A stretch of DNA of 64,000 nucleotides from Leucobacter coleopterorum (lineage in GTDB: Bacteria > Actinomycetota > Actinomycetes > Actinomycetales > Microbacteriaceae), in contig NZ_CP049933.1 of NCBI RefSeq assembly GCF_011382985.1, positions 2,480,001-2,544,000 of the forward strand, read 5' to 3'. Position numbers and translations under genes: made by a program. The notes beneath the pieces were generated by a model that was not told the origin of the DNA, made no database searches, and saw nothing but the letters and a program-made list of their open reading frames with translations. This document shows, one piece after another, positions 1 to 9,364 of this stretch (positions are counted from its first letter, which is position 1; each line of letters starts with the position of its first letter).

Positions 1-2
1 CA

Positions 3-83
3 CCGGGACTCACCCGAAAACAAAAACGTCCTGCCGCGGCCGAGCAGTTCGAATCTGCAACGACAGCAATACAGGTTGTGTAG
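3..83 (+). CDS. C-terminal tail of an upstream gene, probably an osmoprotectant ABC permease (partial)
   Basis: An open frame enters from the left edge and ends at a TAG at 81-83, 30 bases before the next start. Its 26 visible residues are charged and hydrophilic (ending AIQVV), as expected for the cytoplasmic tail of a membrane permease. Assignment as the permease of a glycine betaine/choline-type transporter rests only on the substrate-binding protein immediately downstream in the same direction. The identity cannot be confirmed from this fragment. Confidence 0.45.
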   Translation, partial: PGLTRKQKRPAAAEQFESATTAIQVV

Positions 84-113
84 CCAGTCCATCCCCTTAC
101 ACAAGGAAACAGC

Positions 114-1025
114 ATGAATATTTTGAAGAAGAGAACCCTGTCCACTTTTGCCTTAGTTTCGGCCGCGCTGATATTGACGTCATGCAGCAGCAGTGATCCG
201 ATGGCAACGAGTAGGGGCGGTTCGTCAAACAGCGACACCGTAGTCGTTGGCTCGGCAGACTTTGCAGAGAGCCAGCTCATCGCCACGATCTACTCCCATG
301 CCCTGCAAGACACGGGCATCAAGGTCGAGGAGAAACTCAACATCGGCAGCCGTGAGGTGTATATGGAGGCGCTGCGCGACGGTTCGATCAATTTGCTACC
401 CGAATACAACGGTTATCTGCTTGGCGAGCTCGATGCTGACGCCGACACCTCGGATCGATCCACAATTGATGCGCAGCTCGCAAAACTGCTGGCTTCCGAG
501 GGCATCGAGGTGCTCGATGCTTCGAAGGCCGAAAACACCGACGTTCTTGTTGTGGACCCCACGGTTGCCAAGCAGCACAAGCTAGAGAACATCTCTGATT
601 TGCAACCAGTAGCGGGTGAGCTGGTGCTCGCGGGACCAGCCGAGTGGAAATCACGCTACGTAGGGCTCCCCGGTCTCGAAAAAGAGTACGGTCTCTCCTT
701 CAAGGAATTCAAGGTGCTCGATGCGGGTGGGCCACTGACACTCTCTGCTCTGCAGAACGGGCAAGCTCAGGTTGGTGATCTCTTCAGCACCGACCCAGCA
801 ATCGAAGAGTCAAAGCTTGTCACGCTCGTCGACGACAAGGGCCTGTTCTTGCCAGCGAACATCCTCCCTGTGATCCGCAAGGACGCCGCAAGCAAAGAGG
901 TCACAGAAGTGCTCAATAGGGTCTCAGCGTCGCTCACCACCGAAGACCTGATGCACATGAACGGCCGCATCGCAGCCGGAGACGACTTTGGAGCAATCGC
1001 CGACGATTGGCTCAAGGAGAACTAG
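114..1025 (+). CDS. Glycine betaine/choline-type (ProX/OpuCC) substrate-binding lipoprotein
   Basis: This 303-residue protein is the extracytoplasmic binding component of a quaternary-ammonium (osmoprotectant) ABC importer. The N-terminus is a lipoprotein signal: basic start, hydrophobic stretch and lipobox LTSC with Cys24. The mature part begins around residue 47 with VVVGSADFAESQLIA, the typical opening of OpuAC-family binding proteins. It then shows the LPEYNG and DLFSTDPAI stretches near the two halves of the ligand site. Length is normal for the family. An AAGGA ribosome site precedes the ATG. It is the last gene of an operon entering from the left and is followed by a strong palindrome. 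The exact ligand (betaine, choline, carnitine) cannot be read from sequence. Confidence 0.88.
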   Translation: MNILKKRTLSTFALVSAALILTSCSSSDPMATSRGGSSNSDTVVVGSADFAESQLIATIYSHALQDTGIKVEEKLNIGSREVYMEALRDGSINLLPEYNGYLLGELDADADTSDRSTIDAQLAKLLASEGIEVLDASKAENTDVLVVDPTVAKQHKLENISDLQPVAGELVLAGPAEWKSRYVGLPGLEKEYGLSFKEFKVLDAGGPLTLSALQNGQAQVGDLFSTDPAIEESKLVTLVDDKGLFLPANILPVIRKDAASKEVTEVLNRVSASLTTEDLMHMNGRIAAGDDFGAIADDWLKEN

Positions 1026-1028
1026 CTA

Positions 1029-1083
1029 CTTCCACACCGACAAGCCCTGATCTCGTCGAGATCAGGGCTTGTCGGTGTGGAAG
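1029..1083. terminator. Perfect long palindrome, bidirectional terminator
   Basis: Arms 1029-1055 and 1057-1083 are exact reverse complements over 27 bases, centred on one T. The palindrome lies between the stop of the osmoprotectant-binding gene (1025) and the stop of the convergent LOG gene (1125). There is no long T-run on either side, so it is an atypical intrinsic terminator. Position between convergent genes supports a two-way terminator or transcript-end hairpin. Confidence 0.75.
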
Positions 1084-1124
1084 GGGCTAGCGGGCACACT
1101 ACCCGAACTGGTTGATCGCTCGGA

Positions 1125-2119
1125 TCAGGCGGTGTAGCTCTCCGACCGCCCGGGGCGCGGAGTCAAGATGATGCGCGGGAGCGCCAAAAGATCTCGCTCG
1201 TCTCGCTCCACCTCTAACGGTTCGGTCCGTTCGATACCGCCTTCAAGACACAGTCCCGAGAAGTGGTCGTTCAGACTCGTCATTTCTGCGTCGCTCAGTT
1301 CCCTGTTCAATCGGAGAATCAGGCGGTCCCCCACCCAACGCAGCGAGTCATAGTTGCGCCAGAACCCCGTGATCTCAGCAATGGCATCTTCAACCGAGTC
1401 GGTAATCAGCACACGATCAAGATCGTCGATGGAGATCATGCCCGTTCCGGCCATCTCTTTCATCGCGAACTGAGCAAACCCTCGCCAGAAACTGCCCCCG
1501 GGGCGATCAAGCAACACGATCGGCACTGGGATCATTTTACCGGTCTGCTGCAGCGTGAGCAGTTCAAGCGTTTCGTCAAGTGTGCCAAAGCCGCCGGGCA
1601 GGCATACAAACCCACTCGACTCTTTCACCAGCATGAGCTTGCGAGTGAAGAAGTATTTCATCGAGACGAGGCGGTCCTTCTCAGCAACCGTCGCGTTGGG
1701 CTGCTCCTCGAACGGCAGACGAATCGATACCCCCAACGAGTGTTCCGATCCTGCCCCCGTCGCGGCAGCCTCCATAATTCCGGGCCCTGCACCGGTCACC
1801 ACAAACCACCCCTGATCGGCAAGGCCCGAGCGGTGGCCTCAGCACTCAGCCAGAGCGGATCATTGGCATGCGTGCGAGCCGATCCAAAAATCGACACTTT
1901 GGGCACCCCGTGGTGCGGCGCAAACAGTCGGAACGCCGCACGCATCTCTTCAAGCGCAGCGGCCGTGATCTTGATGTCGAGCCGGCCAGCCTCATCTTGG
2001 CCGAGGCCGATTCCCGCCGCCAGAATGCGTCGGATCAGGCCGCGCTGATCCGTAATTCCGGCCTCGGTCATGAGCGAGGTGATGGCCTCGTTCAGAGCTT
2101 CAGTCTGGGTCTCGTTCAT
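1125..2119 (-). CDS. LOG/lysine-decarboxylase-family Rossmann protein (frame broken once)
   Basis: A two-part reading frame encodes one LOG-family protein of 331 residues after repair. The N-terminal part (about 105 residues) is an actinobacterial extension. The Rossmann core then shows SIFGSART, GAGPGIMEAA and the signature PGGFGTLDE. Members of this family cleave nucleotide monophosphates to release the free base, as in cytokinin activation; the in vivo substrate here is unknown. The frame is lost near 1820, in the segment reading ATARALADQGWFVVTGAG after one base is restored. The start at 2119 is preferred over the in-frame GTG at 2131 because GGAG sits 6 bases upstream of that ATG. It lies downstream of gcvH in the same direction, probably as a separate unit. 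Confidence 0.8.
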
Positions 2120-2210
2120 CAGCTTCTCCACGTTCCCAGTCTAGGCAAACGGGCTTGCTGAGCACGGCAAACACACCACAGCGTTCACCATGAGCGTCCA
2201 GCCGATCGCG

Positions 2211-2590
2211 TCAGACGACCTCGGCGTCGTTGGCTGCCGCGTACTCCTCAGGTGTCTGCAGCGGGCCGAGCTCGGTGACGGCGACCTTGAACAGCCAGCC
2301 CGTACCGTAGGGCTCCGCGTTGATCATCGCGGGATCGGCCACGGCCGCGTCGTTCACCTCGATGACTTCGCCCGTCGCGGGCGAATACAGTTCTGACGTC
2401 GACTTGGTCGACTCAATCTCACCGCAGACTTCGCCGGCCGTGACCGTGGAGCCAACCTCGGGCAGCTCGACGTACACAACCTCACCGAGCGCGTCGACCG
2501 CGACCTCTGAGACCCCACGACCGCCGGGCTCTCGTCGTTGATCCACTCGTGCTCGACCGAGTACTTTAGTCCGCTGCGCACTGTGCTCAT
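2211..2590 (-). CDS. gcvH: Glycine cleavage system H protein (frame broken once)
   Basis: This is the lipoyl carrier of the glycine cleavage complex, which shuttles the aminomethyl group between the P, T and L proteins. After restoring one G in the G-run near 2517 the protein is 126 residues, the normal H-protein length. It reads EHEWIN, ALGEVVYVELPEVG, and the lipoylation segment ESTKS with the acceptor Lys63. Unrepaired, the ATG frame loses similarity after residue 26 (PAVVG). It is the third gene of a gcvP-gcvT-gcvH operon, 62 bases after gcvT. Confidence 0.92.
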
Positions 2591-2652
2591 GTGTTGCTCT
2601 TTTCTGTGTTGTTTGAGTTGTCGAAGAAGGGGTGAGGATCGGTGTGGCGTGG

Positions 2653-3784
2653 CTACACCGACCGCGTGTAGAACGGCAGTTTGACGACTTCGAAAGGCTG
2701 TGGTTTACCCCGCAGATCAACCTCGAGTGCGGTGCCGGGCTCCGCGAACTCGGGCCGTACGTAGGCGAGCGCGATCGGGTACTCAAGGGTGGGGCTCAGT
2801 AGGCCACTTGTGATCTCACCAACGACTTCGTCGCCCAAGACAACCGCATACCCAGCCCGGCCAGCGCGCCGACCGGATCCGCGCAGCCCCACGAGCGCCC
2901 GTTCGGGTCTCGCTTCTCGCATAGCCTCCAGCGCCGCGCGCCCCACAAAAGGCTCCGGTTTTTTGAACGAGACGACCGCCCCAAGCCCTGCCTCAAACGG
3001 ATTCGTCGTGAGGCTGAGTTCGTTGCCGTACAGTGGCATGCCCGCCTCAAGCCGCAGGGAATCCCGCGTCGCAAGTCCCGCCGGGATCAGTCCGAATGAC
3101 TCGCCCGCCGAGAGCAGCGCCCGCCACAGCTCAACGGCTCGCTCGTTCGGTACATACAGTTCAAAGCCGTCCTCTCCCGTGTAGCCGGTGCGCGCGAGCA
3201 GCACATCGATGCCTGCCACGCGCGCCTCTTCGGCAGAGTAATACTTCATGTCGAGGGAGGCCCGCTGTTCGGGTGCCATGATTCCCTGCAGGATCGCCAC
3301 TGTCTTTGGCCCCTGCACCGCAATCAGGCTGGTCTCGGTAGAGACATCACGCACTTGCACATCAAAGCCGCTTGCCCGCCCCGCAGCGCCACCACCACCG
3401 TCTCAACGTTGCCTGCGTTCGGCACAACCAGAAACTTTTCGTCAGCGAGCCGATAGCAGATGAGATCGTCAATGATGCCGCCGCCCTCATCACAGAGCAA
3501 CGAATACTTGGCCCGACCCACGGCAACCGCGGCAAAGTTGCTTACAAGCGCGGTGTTCATAAACGCGACAGCGTCGGGCCCTCAACCCACACCTCGCCCA
3601 TATGCGAAAGGTCAAACAGTCCGGCGACCTCGCGCACAGCGCGGTGCTCCGCAAGTTCCGAGCCGTAACGCAGCGGCATGTCCCAGCCACCAAAGTCGGT
3701 GAAGTGCGCGTCGAGCTTTTGGTGTTCGGCGTGCAGCGGAGTTTGTTTCAGCGTGGTCGTTGTCGCCGTAGTCGCCTCAGTCAT
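2653..3784 (-). CDS. gcvT: Aminomethyltransferase, glycine cleavage T protein (two frame breaks)
   Basis: T protein transfers the H-protein-bound methylene group to tetrahydrofolate, releasing ammonia. Three frames join into one 377-residue protein when one C is restored near 3579 and one G near 3383. Recognisable segments are [55 protein letters not shown] and the C-terminal barrel ending in LPFYTRSV. The ATG at 3784 overlaps the gcvP stop as ATGA, showing tight translational coupling. Length and segment order match the normal single-gene T protein, so the breaks are most likely sequence errors. Confidence 0.93.
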
Positions 3785-6634
3785 GATGCGGTCCCTTCGA
3801 AGGCCTCGGGTGGCGGACACGAACACACGAGGTTGCGGTCGCCGTGTGCGTTGTCGATCCTGCCCACCGGAGGAAAATACTTGTCGACACGCAGCCGCGC
3901 TACCGGGTACGCGGCCTGCTCACGCGAGTAGGCCCGATCCCAGTCGTCTGCGGTGACCACCCGGCGGTATGCGGCGCGTTCCGCAACGGCGAGGCCTCAA
4001 GCGTGAAGTCGCCCGCAATCACCTGGTCAATCTCGGCGCGGATCGTGCGCATCGCCTCAATAAACCGCTCGATCTCACCGAGGTCCTCCGATTCCGTTGG
4101 CTCAACCATCAGTGTGCCCGGCACGGGGAAGGCGAGTGTTGGGGCGTGGAAGCCGAAGTCGATCAGGCGCTTCGCCACGTCTTCCGCGGTCACCCCCGAC
4201 TTCGCGGTGAGCTCACGCAGATCAAGGATGCACTCGTGGGCAACAAGTCCGTGATTTCCGGTGAACAGCACGGGGAACACGTCTGTGAGTCGGGAGGCGA
4301 TGTAGTTCGCGTTCAGCAGTGCGGTCTTGGTCGCCTTCGTCAGCCCAGCGCCGCCCATCATCGCGATGTACGCGTACGAAATCGGCAGCACCCCGCCGAC
4401 CCGAAGAGCGTCGCCACAACCGGCGCTCCGCCGACCTGGTGGATCGCTGTCGGATCGCTCGGCAAAAACGGCAGCAAATGCTCTGCTACACCGATCGGAC
4501 CAACCCCGGCCCACCACCACCGTGCGGAATCGCAAATGTCTTGTGTAGATTGAGGTGCGACACGTCGCCACCGAAGCGTCGGGGCTGTGCGAGACCTACC
4601 AGAGCGTTCATGTTTGCACCATCGATGTAGACCTGTCCACCAGCCGCGTGCACCAGTTCACACACGTCACGCACGTCGGTGTCGTAGACACCATAGGTCG
4701 ACGGGTAGGTGATCATGATCGCGGCGAGCGCGTCACGATTCGCCTTGATCTTTTCGGTGAGATCTGCGAGGTCGATCGTGCCGGTCTCGGTGTTCTTCAC
4801 CACAACAACCCGCATGCCGGCGAGCACCGCCGAGGCGGCGTTGGTGCCGTGGGCAGACGCCGGGATCAGGCAGACATCACGATCTTTGTCGCCGTTCGCC
4901 AGGTGATACCCGCGAATCGCGTGCAGCCCGGCGTACTCCCCCTGAGCGCCCGAGTTTGGTTGCACCGAAACCCCCGCGTAGCCAGTGATCTCAACGAGCC
5001 AACTCTCCAGTTCAGCGATCAGGTCCCGCCAGCCTGCGCTCTGCTCGGCGGGTACGTAGGGGTGGACGCCCGCGAACTCAGGCCACGAGATCGACTCCAT
5101 CTCGGCTGCAGAGTTGAGCTTCATGGTGCACGATCCAAGCGGGATCATCGTGCGGTCCAGCGCGAGATCGCGGTCCGCGAGTCGGCGCAGATACCGCATC
5201 ATCTGCGTTTCTGAGCGGATCGAGTGGAATACCGGGTGGGTCAGGTAGTTGCTCGTGCGGGTGAGCGCGGCGTCGAAGCCGTAGTCGCCGGGTGTCGCGC
5301 GCTCGGTTACCGTCACCCCGAATGCCTCAGCAACGGCCTCGATGTGAGCCGCTGTGGTGGTCTCGTCGGTCGAGATGCCAACGGTGTCTGCGTCAACGCG
5401 GCGCAGGTTGATCCCTGCCTCTGCCGCTCGCGCGATCACGGCGTCGGCTTCGCCCGGCACGGCGGCAAACACTGTGTCGAAGAACGAACCAGAAGCCAGC
5501 GGGATCCCGGCCGTGCTCAGCGCTGCCGCCAGCGTGCGGGCGTGCGCGTGGGTGCGCTCGGCGATCCCCTTCAGCCCGCCCGCACCGTGGTACACCGCGT
5601 ACATCGACGCCGTGATCGCGAGCAGCGCCTGCGCGGTGCAGATGTTGCTCGTGGCGCGCTCACGGCGAATGTGCTGCTCGCGGGTCTGCAGTGCAAGTCG
5701 GTACGCGGGGCACCGGTGGAGTCCTTCGAGACACCGACAAGTCGCCCGGGCAGTGAGCGCTCAAGCCCTCGCGAATCGCGAGGTACGCCGCGTGCGGCCC
5801 ACCAAAAAAGAGCGGCACCCCAAAGCGCTGCGTGTTGCCGACGGCGACATCGGCCCCCTGCTCGCCGGGTGGGGTGATGAGCGTGAGCGCGAGCAGATCC
5901 GCAATCACCGTGGCCATCGCGCCGCGATCCCTCGCCTCCGCGATCACGGCCGCGTGATCCACCACCGCACCATCGTTGCCGGGCTGCTGCAGCACGATAC
6001 CGCTGATGTCTCCGTCGGGCAGTCCCTGGGTGAGGTCCGCGACCTCAACCTCGATGCCGAGCGCTTCCGCGCGGCCCCGCACCACCGCGATGGTCTGCGG
6101 AAAGATGTTTGCGTCAAGCACCGTCTTCGCCGTCGCGGGCGCCTTTTTGTTCGCGCGTCGCATCAGCAGCACGGCCTCAGCGGTCGCGGAGGATTCGTCG
6201 AGCATCGACGCGTTTGCGATGGTCAACCCGGTGAGATCCGTGACCATCGTCTGGAAGTTCAGCAGAGCTTCGAGCCGGCCCTGCGAAATCTCGGGCTGGT
6301 AGGGCGTGTAGGCCGTGTACCAGGCGGGGCTCTCGAGCACGTTGCGGCGGATCACGGGCGGTGTGTGGGTGCCGTAGAAGCCCTGGCCGATCATCTGGGT
6401 GTGCGTCGTGTTGCGATCCGCAAAGCCGCGCAGCCTTGCGAGGATCTGCTCCTCGCTCAGGCCGTCAGCCAGTTGCAGCGGTTCGTCGCGCCTGATGGAG
6501 TGTGGCACGGCGGCGTCCGTCAGTTCATCGAGGCTGCCGTAGCCGAGGCGCTCCAGCATGGTCGTCGTGTCGTCGAGGCTCGTCACTCCGATGTGCCGAT
6601 CGGCAAAGGGGCGATTGGTGGGGGTAATGGTCAC
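3781..6634 (-). CDS. gcvP: Glycine dehydrogenase (decarboxylating), P protein (five frame breaks)
   Basis: The PLP-dependent P protein decarboxylates glycine and loads the aminomethyl group onto GcvH. The fused single-chain form is present: N-terminal half with [34 protein letters not shown], and C-terminal half with the PLP-lysine segment [15 protein letters not shown] (Lys near residue 697). The frame is lost near 5762, 5712, 4508, 4398 and 3960. Each break is repaired by one base, giving 952 residues, the standard length. The start is a GTG with GGAG 7 bases upstream. The stop overlaps gcvT as ATGA. A tandem glycine riboswitch occupies the leader, so glycine controls the operon. Confidence 0.93.
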
Positions 6635-6677
6635 GGGATCTCCAGGAGTAGCGTCGCGCGGGCGCGACTAATGGTGA

Positions 6678-6885
6678 TCCTCCCCACTCTGTTGGGAACC
6701 TGAGAGATTCGAAAGCTTCGAGTGTCTTGCGGAGCTTCCTTGCACCGTCGGTGAGTCTGCGACGCGAGCGACGCACACTACTTTCCAGAGTTGCCTTGCC
6801 ATAGCGGTACGGATGCCTGAGAGATTCCCGGGGAGGTATTGCTCCTTCGGCGCCGGGTGCAAGCCCCGGACTCTCCCGCCATAGC
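6678..6885 (-). promoter_or_regulatory. Tandem glycine riboswitch upstream of gcvPTH
   Basis: Read on the minus strand, two copies of the glycine aptamer pattern follow one another. The first begins GCGGGAGAGTCC, contains GCGCCGAAGGAGCAA and closes with AATCTCTCAGGCA and GGCAACTCTGGA. The second contains GACGGTGCAAGGAAGCTCC and closes with AATCTCTCAGGTTCC and AACAGAG. These are the conserved core elements of class glycine (gcvT) RNAs. The element ends about 45 bases before the gcvP start. In the known family, cooperative glycine binding turns on glycine cleavage genes; whether control here is transcriptional or translational is not clear from the sequence. Confidence 0.93.
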
Positions 6886-6962
6886 TCAGCGGCCTATATT
6901 CACGAGTGCTGCCAGCCTATACCAGCGTGGCCCTTGGTGAAGCCCCGGTGCCGCCCTTAACA

Positions 6963-7015
6963 CGGCCTCGATGCGGCTTCGCCGCTGCCTCGATACGGCC
7001 TCGACACGGCCTCGA
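6963..7015. repeat. Short direct repeats CGGCCTCGA in the gcvP/ispG intergenic region
   Basis: The 9-mer CGGCCTCGA occurs at 6963-6971, 6996-7004 and 7007-7015, with related copies (TGCCTCGATACGG) between. It lies in the 344-base stretch 6886-7229 that has no gene. That stretch otherwise holds a palindrome at 7054-7110 and a heptad tandem repeat at 7162-7224. No function is evident. Confidence 0.5.
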
Positions 7016-7053
7016 CGCACCGGGAGACCCGCAAACCCCACGCAATCCCTGCA

Positions 7054-7110
7054 CGAGAGCTCACTTTTACATGTTTTTTACTTCTAGAAACATGTAAAAG
7101 TGAGCTCTCG
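7054..7110. terminator. Perfect 23-bp palindrome downstream of ispG (family A hairpin, copy 1)
   Basis: Arms 7054-7076 and 7088-7110 are exact reverse complements (CGAGAGCTCACTTTTACATG...) around an 11-base loop. It lies 120 bases beyond the ispG stop. A diverged copy with the same core (AGCTCA-TTTT-CATGTTT) is at 43253-43307, also at a gene end. Placement suggests transcript-end hairpins of one repeat family. Confidence 0.7.
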
Positions 7111-7161
7111 GATGGGTCGTGTGGCGCAGCAGCGCGCGGCTCGGGGCGCCGAGTCTCGAGG

Positions 7162-7224
7162 CTCAGAACTCAGAACTCAGAACTCAAGACTCAAGACTCA
7201 AGACTCAAGACTCAAGACTCAAGA
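7162..7224. repeat. Heptad tandem repeat, 9 units
   Basis: Three exact copies of CTCAGAA (7162-7182) are followed by six exact copies of CTCAAGA (7183-7224). The array stops just before the ispG stop codon region (gene ends at 7230). There are no spacers, so it is not a CRISPR. The two-block structure suggests expansion by slippage of two variant units. Confidence 0.9.
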
Positions 7225-7229
7225 CAAAC

Positions 7230-8377
7230 CTACGGCGTGAACACGTCAGGCGCGCCCGACTCCGACGCGGGCATCTCGGCGGCGATGCGGTTCGCCTCTT
7301 CGATCAGCGTCGCGACGATCTCGCTCTCGGGCACGGTCTTAATGACCTCTCCCTTCACAAAGATCTGGCCTTTGCCGTTGCCCGACGCAACCCCCAGATC
7401 GGCCTCGCGGGCCTCGCCGGGACCGTTCACAACACAGCCCATCACGGCAACGCGCAGCGGCACGCTCATGCCCTCGAGACCCTTCGTGACCTCTTCGGCG
7501 AGAGTGTACACATCGACCTGCGCACGCCCGCACGAGGGGCACGACACGATCTCAAGCTTGCGCTCGCGCAGGTTCAGCGACTGCAGAATCTGCAGACCAA
7601 CCTTCACCTCTTCGACGGGGGTGCCGAGAGCGACACACGAATCGTGTCGCCGATGCCCTCGGAGAGCAGAATGCCAAACGCGGTTGCACTCTTGATCGTG
7701 CCCTGGAACGCCGGGCCCGCCTCAGTCACACCGAGGTGCAGCGGCCAGTCGCCACGCTCTGCCAGCTGGCGGTACGCCTTGACCATCACAATCGGGTCGT
7801 TGTGCTTCACCGAAATCTTGAAGTCGTGGAAGTCGTGTTCTTCGAACAACGACGCCTCCCACACGGCACTCTCAACGAGCGCTTCGGGGGTTGCCTTGCC
7901 GTACTTTTGCAGCAGCCGAGGGTCGAGGGATCCAGCGTTCACGCCGATCCTGATCGAAGTGCCCGCGGCCTTGGCCCGCTTGGCGATCTCGGCAATCTGG
8001 TCGTCAAACTTGCGAATGTTGCCGGGGTTCACGCGAACCGCCGCGCAGCCCGCGTCGATCGCCGCGAAGACGTAGGCCGGCTGGAAGTGGATGTCGGCGA
8101 TGACCGGAATCTGGCTCTTCATCGCGATGATGGGCAACGCCTCGGCGTCGTCGCGCGACGGACACGCCACACGCACGATGTCGCACCCCGACGCCGTAAG
8201 CTCTGCGATTTGCTGCAGGGTCGCGTTGATATCGGTCGTCGGAGTGGTGGTCATCGACTGCACCGACACCGGGGCGTTGCCACCGACCATAACTGAACCG
8301 ACTTTGATCTCACGCGACTTGCGCCGCGGCGCAAGAACTTCGGGGACCTTCGGCATTCCTAAATTGACTGCTGCCAC
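7230..8377 (-). CDS. ispG: 4-hydroxy-3-methylbut-2-enyl diphosphate synthase, IspG (frame broken once)
   Basis: IspG converts methylerythritol cyclodiphosphate to HMBPP in the non-mevalonate isoprenoid pathway, using a 4Fe-4S cluster. The protein shows [45 protein letters not shown] and [10 protein letters not shown] in the barrel. The C-terminal domain carries the cluster cysteines in SCPSCGR and [10 protein letters not shown]. The frame is lost near 7615 in a run of five C; adding one C gives [10 protein letters not shown] and a 382-residue protein of normal length. The gene is essential in organisms using only this pathway, which argues that the break is a sequence error. dxr and the site-2 protease lie upstream in the same direction. 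Confidence 0.94.
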
Positions 8378-8387
8378 GCCCGCAATT

Positions 8388-9179
8388 CTACTCGGCGTAA
8401 CCTGGGGCCGCTGGGAGGTCGAAGAACTCTTCTAGGGTAACGATGCCGGTGGCATGCATTTCGGCGGCGAGTTCTGGCCCCACGTAACGGAAGTGCCAGG
8501 GTTCTGGCATGAATCCGGTGACCGCTTCTTTGCCCTCGGGATAGCGCACAATGAAGCCGTATTCGGCAGCGTGTTCGGCGAGCCATTTGCCCGCCGCGGT
8601 CTCACCGAAGCAGCCCATCAGGTAACAAGAGCCGTGGTCATCAAGGTCAATGACCAACCCGGTCTGGTGTTCCGAGTGACCTGGCCTCGCTGAATAGGTG
8701 TCGGCGGCGGCCTGGCCGTCGCGCGCCACGTAGCTGTTGTAGAGCGCGACCTGCGTACCGTAGTCACGGTACGCGCTGATGATCCGCACCGGCATCCCGG
8801 CATCCGCTGCAGCAGCCGTCATTGCTTCGGCAGCACGCGCGGCGGGTTCCCGAAGCGGCTGGTTGAACTCGTTCTCGACCCCCTCCGGCATCGACAGGTC
8901 GCTGGGCGCAAAATCGATGGGATTCAGCGGCCGCAATTTGTTGCTGACCACCCAGATCGACATCGGATCATCTACGGAGTGCGCAGCCTTGTCGAAGGCT
9001 GGTTCGACCGGCTTCGTTGGCTCCGCAGTGCGAGTTGGCTCAGGATCCGGCGCGTGCGTTGTGGGTTTCCCAGGCTTGGCGGGTTCAGCCGCGCACCCGG
9101 CAAACCCCGCACTGACTCCAACTATGATCGCCACGGCGAGTGAGACCCGCATCACCGAAAGCCGCCTTAAATAAGCCAC
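8388..9179 (-). CDS. M15B/VanY-like D-alanyl-D-alanine carboxypeptidase lipoprotein
   Basis: This 263-residue protein starts with a lipoprotein signal (lipobox FAGC, Cys29), then a Pro/Thr-rich linker and a zinc D,D-carboxypeptidase domain of the VanY type. Zinc and catalytic signatures are visible: [15 protein letters not shown] (His and Asp ligands) and [10 protein letters not shown] (catalytic and ligand His). The preceding SAYRDYGTQ is the substrate-binding strand. The family trims the terminal D-Ala of peptidoglycan stem peptides outside the membrane. It sits 10 bases upstream of ispG in the same direction, so it interrupts what is usually a dxr-rip1-ispG run. No resistance genes are nearby, so a housekeeping wall role is more likely. 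Confidence 0.88.
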   Translation of the reverse strand: MAYLRRLSVMRVSLAVAIIVGVSAGFAGCAAEPAKPGKPTTHAPDPEPTRTAEPTKPVEPAFDKAAHSVDDPMSIWVVSNKLRPLNPIDFAPSDLSMPEGVENEFNQPLREPAARAAEAMTAAAADAGMPVRIISAYRDYGTQVALYNSYVARDGQAAADTYSARPGHSEHQTGLVIDLDDHGSCYLMGCFGETAAGKWLAEHAAEYGFIVRYPEGKEAVTGFMPEPWHFRYVGPELAAEMHATGIVTLEEFFDLPAAPGYAE

Positions 9180-9364
9180 GTCCCCGATGTTACTCGGCCC
9201 CTTCGTGCTTCGCCGACTGCCAGTTCCCTCCCACGAACGCTAGTCTCAGCATGTCAGCCGGTGCTCACACACCCACCGGTTCAATCAGCTCGTTTCTATC
9301 CGGCTGAGTTCTCAGCACCGGCTGATGCGTTGGCACTCACACCACGCCAGCTATCCTGGTCAAC

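Noticed and set aside
1125-6634. Degenerate or inactivated glycine cleavage and LOG genes (pseudogenes)
   Set aside because: Every break needs one added G or C, all family residues continue across, and repaired lengths are normal. A riboswitch in good condition precedes them. Sequence error is the simpler reading.
5354-6703. Long plus-strand open frame of about 450 codons inside gcvP
   Set aside because: It lies opposite a well-conserved enzyme gene, has no recognisable domain, and is rich in Arg and His as expected for antisense frames in GC-rich DNA.
7162-7224. Possible CRISPR array
   Set aside because: Units are 7 bases with no spacers, and no cas genes are in the window. It is a simple tandem repeat.
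7119-8075. Plus-strand open frame crossing the heptad repeat and the ispG region
   Set aside because: Its N-terminus is the translation of the tandem repeat and the rest is antisense to ispG. No ribosome site or domain supports it.
8388-9179. Vancomycin-resistance vanY
   Set aside because: No vanH, vanA/B-type ligase, vanX or vanRS is nearby, and the protein is a lipoprotein of the general M15B type, so a wall-maintenance role is more likely.
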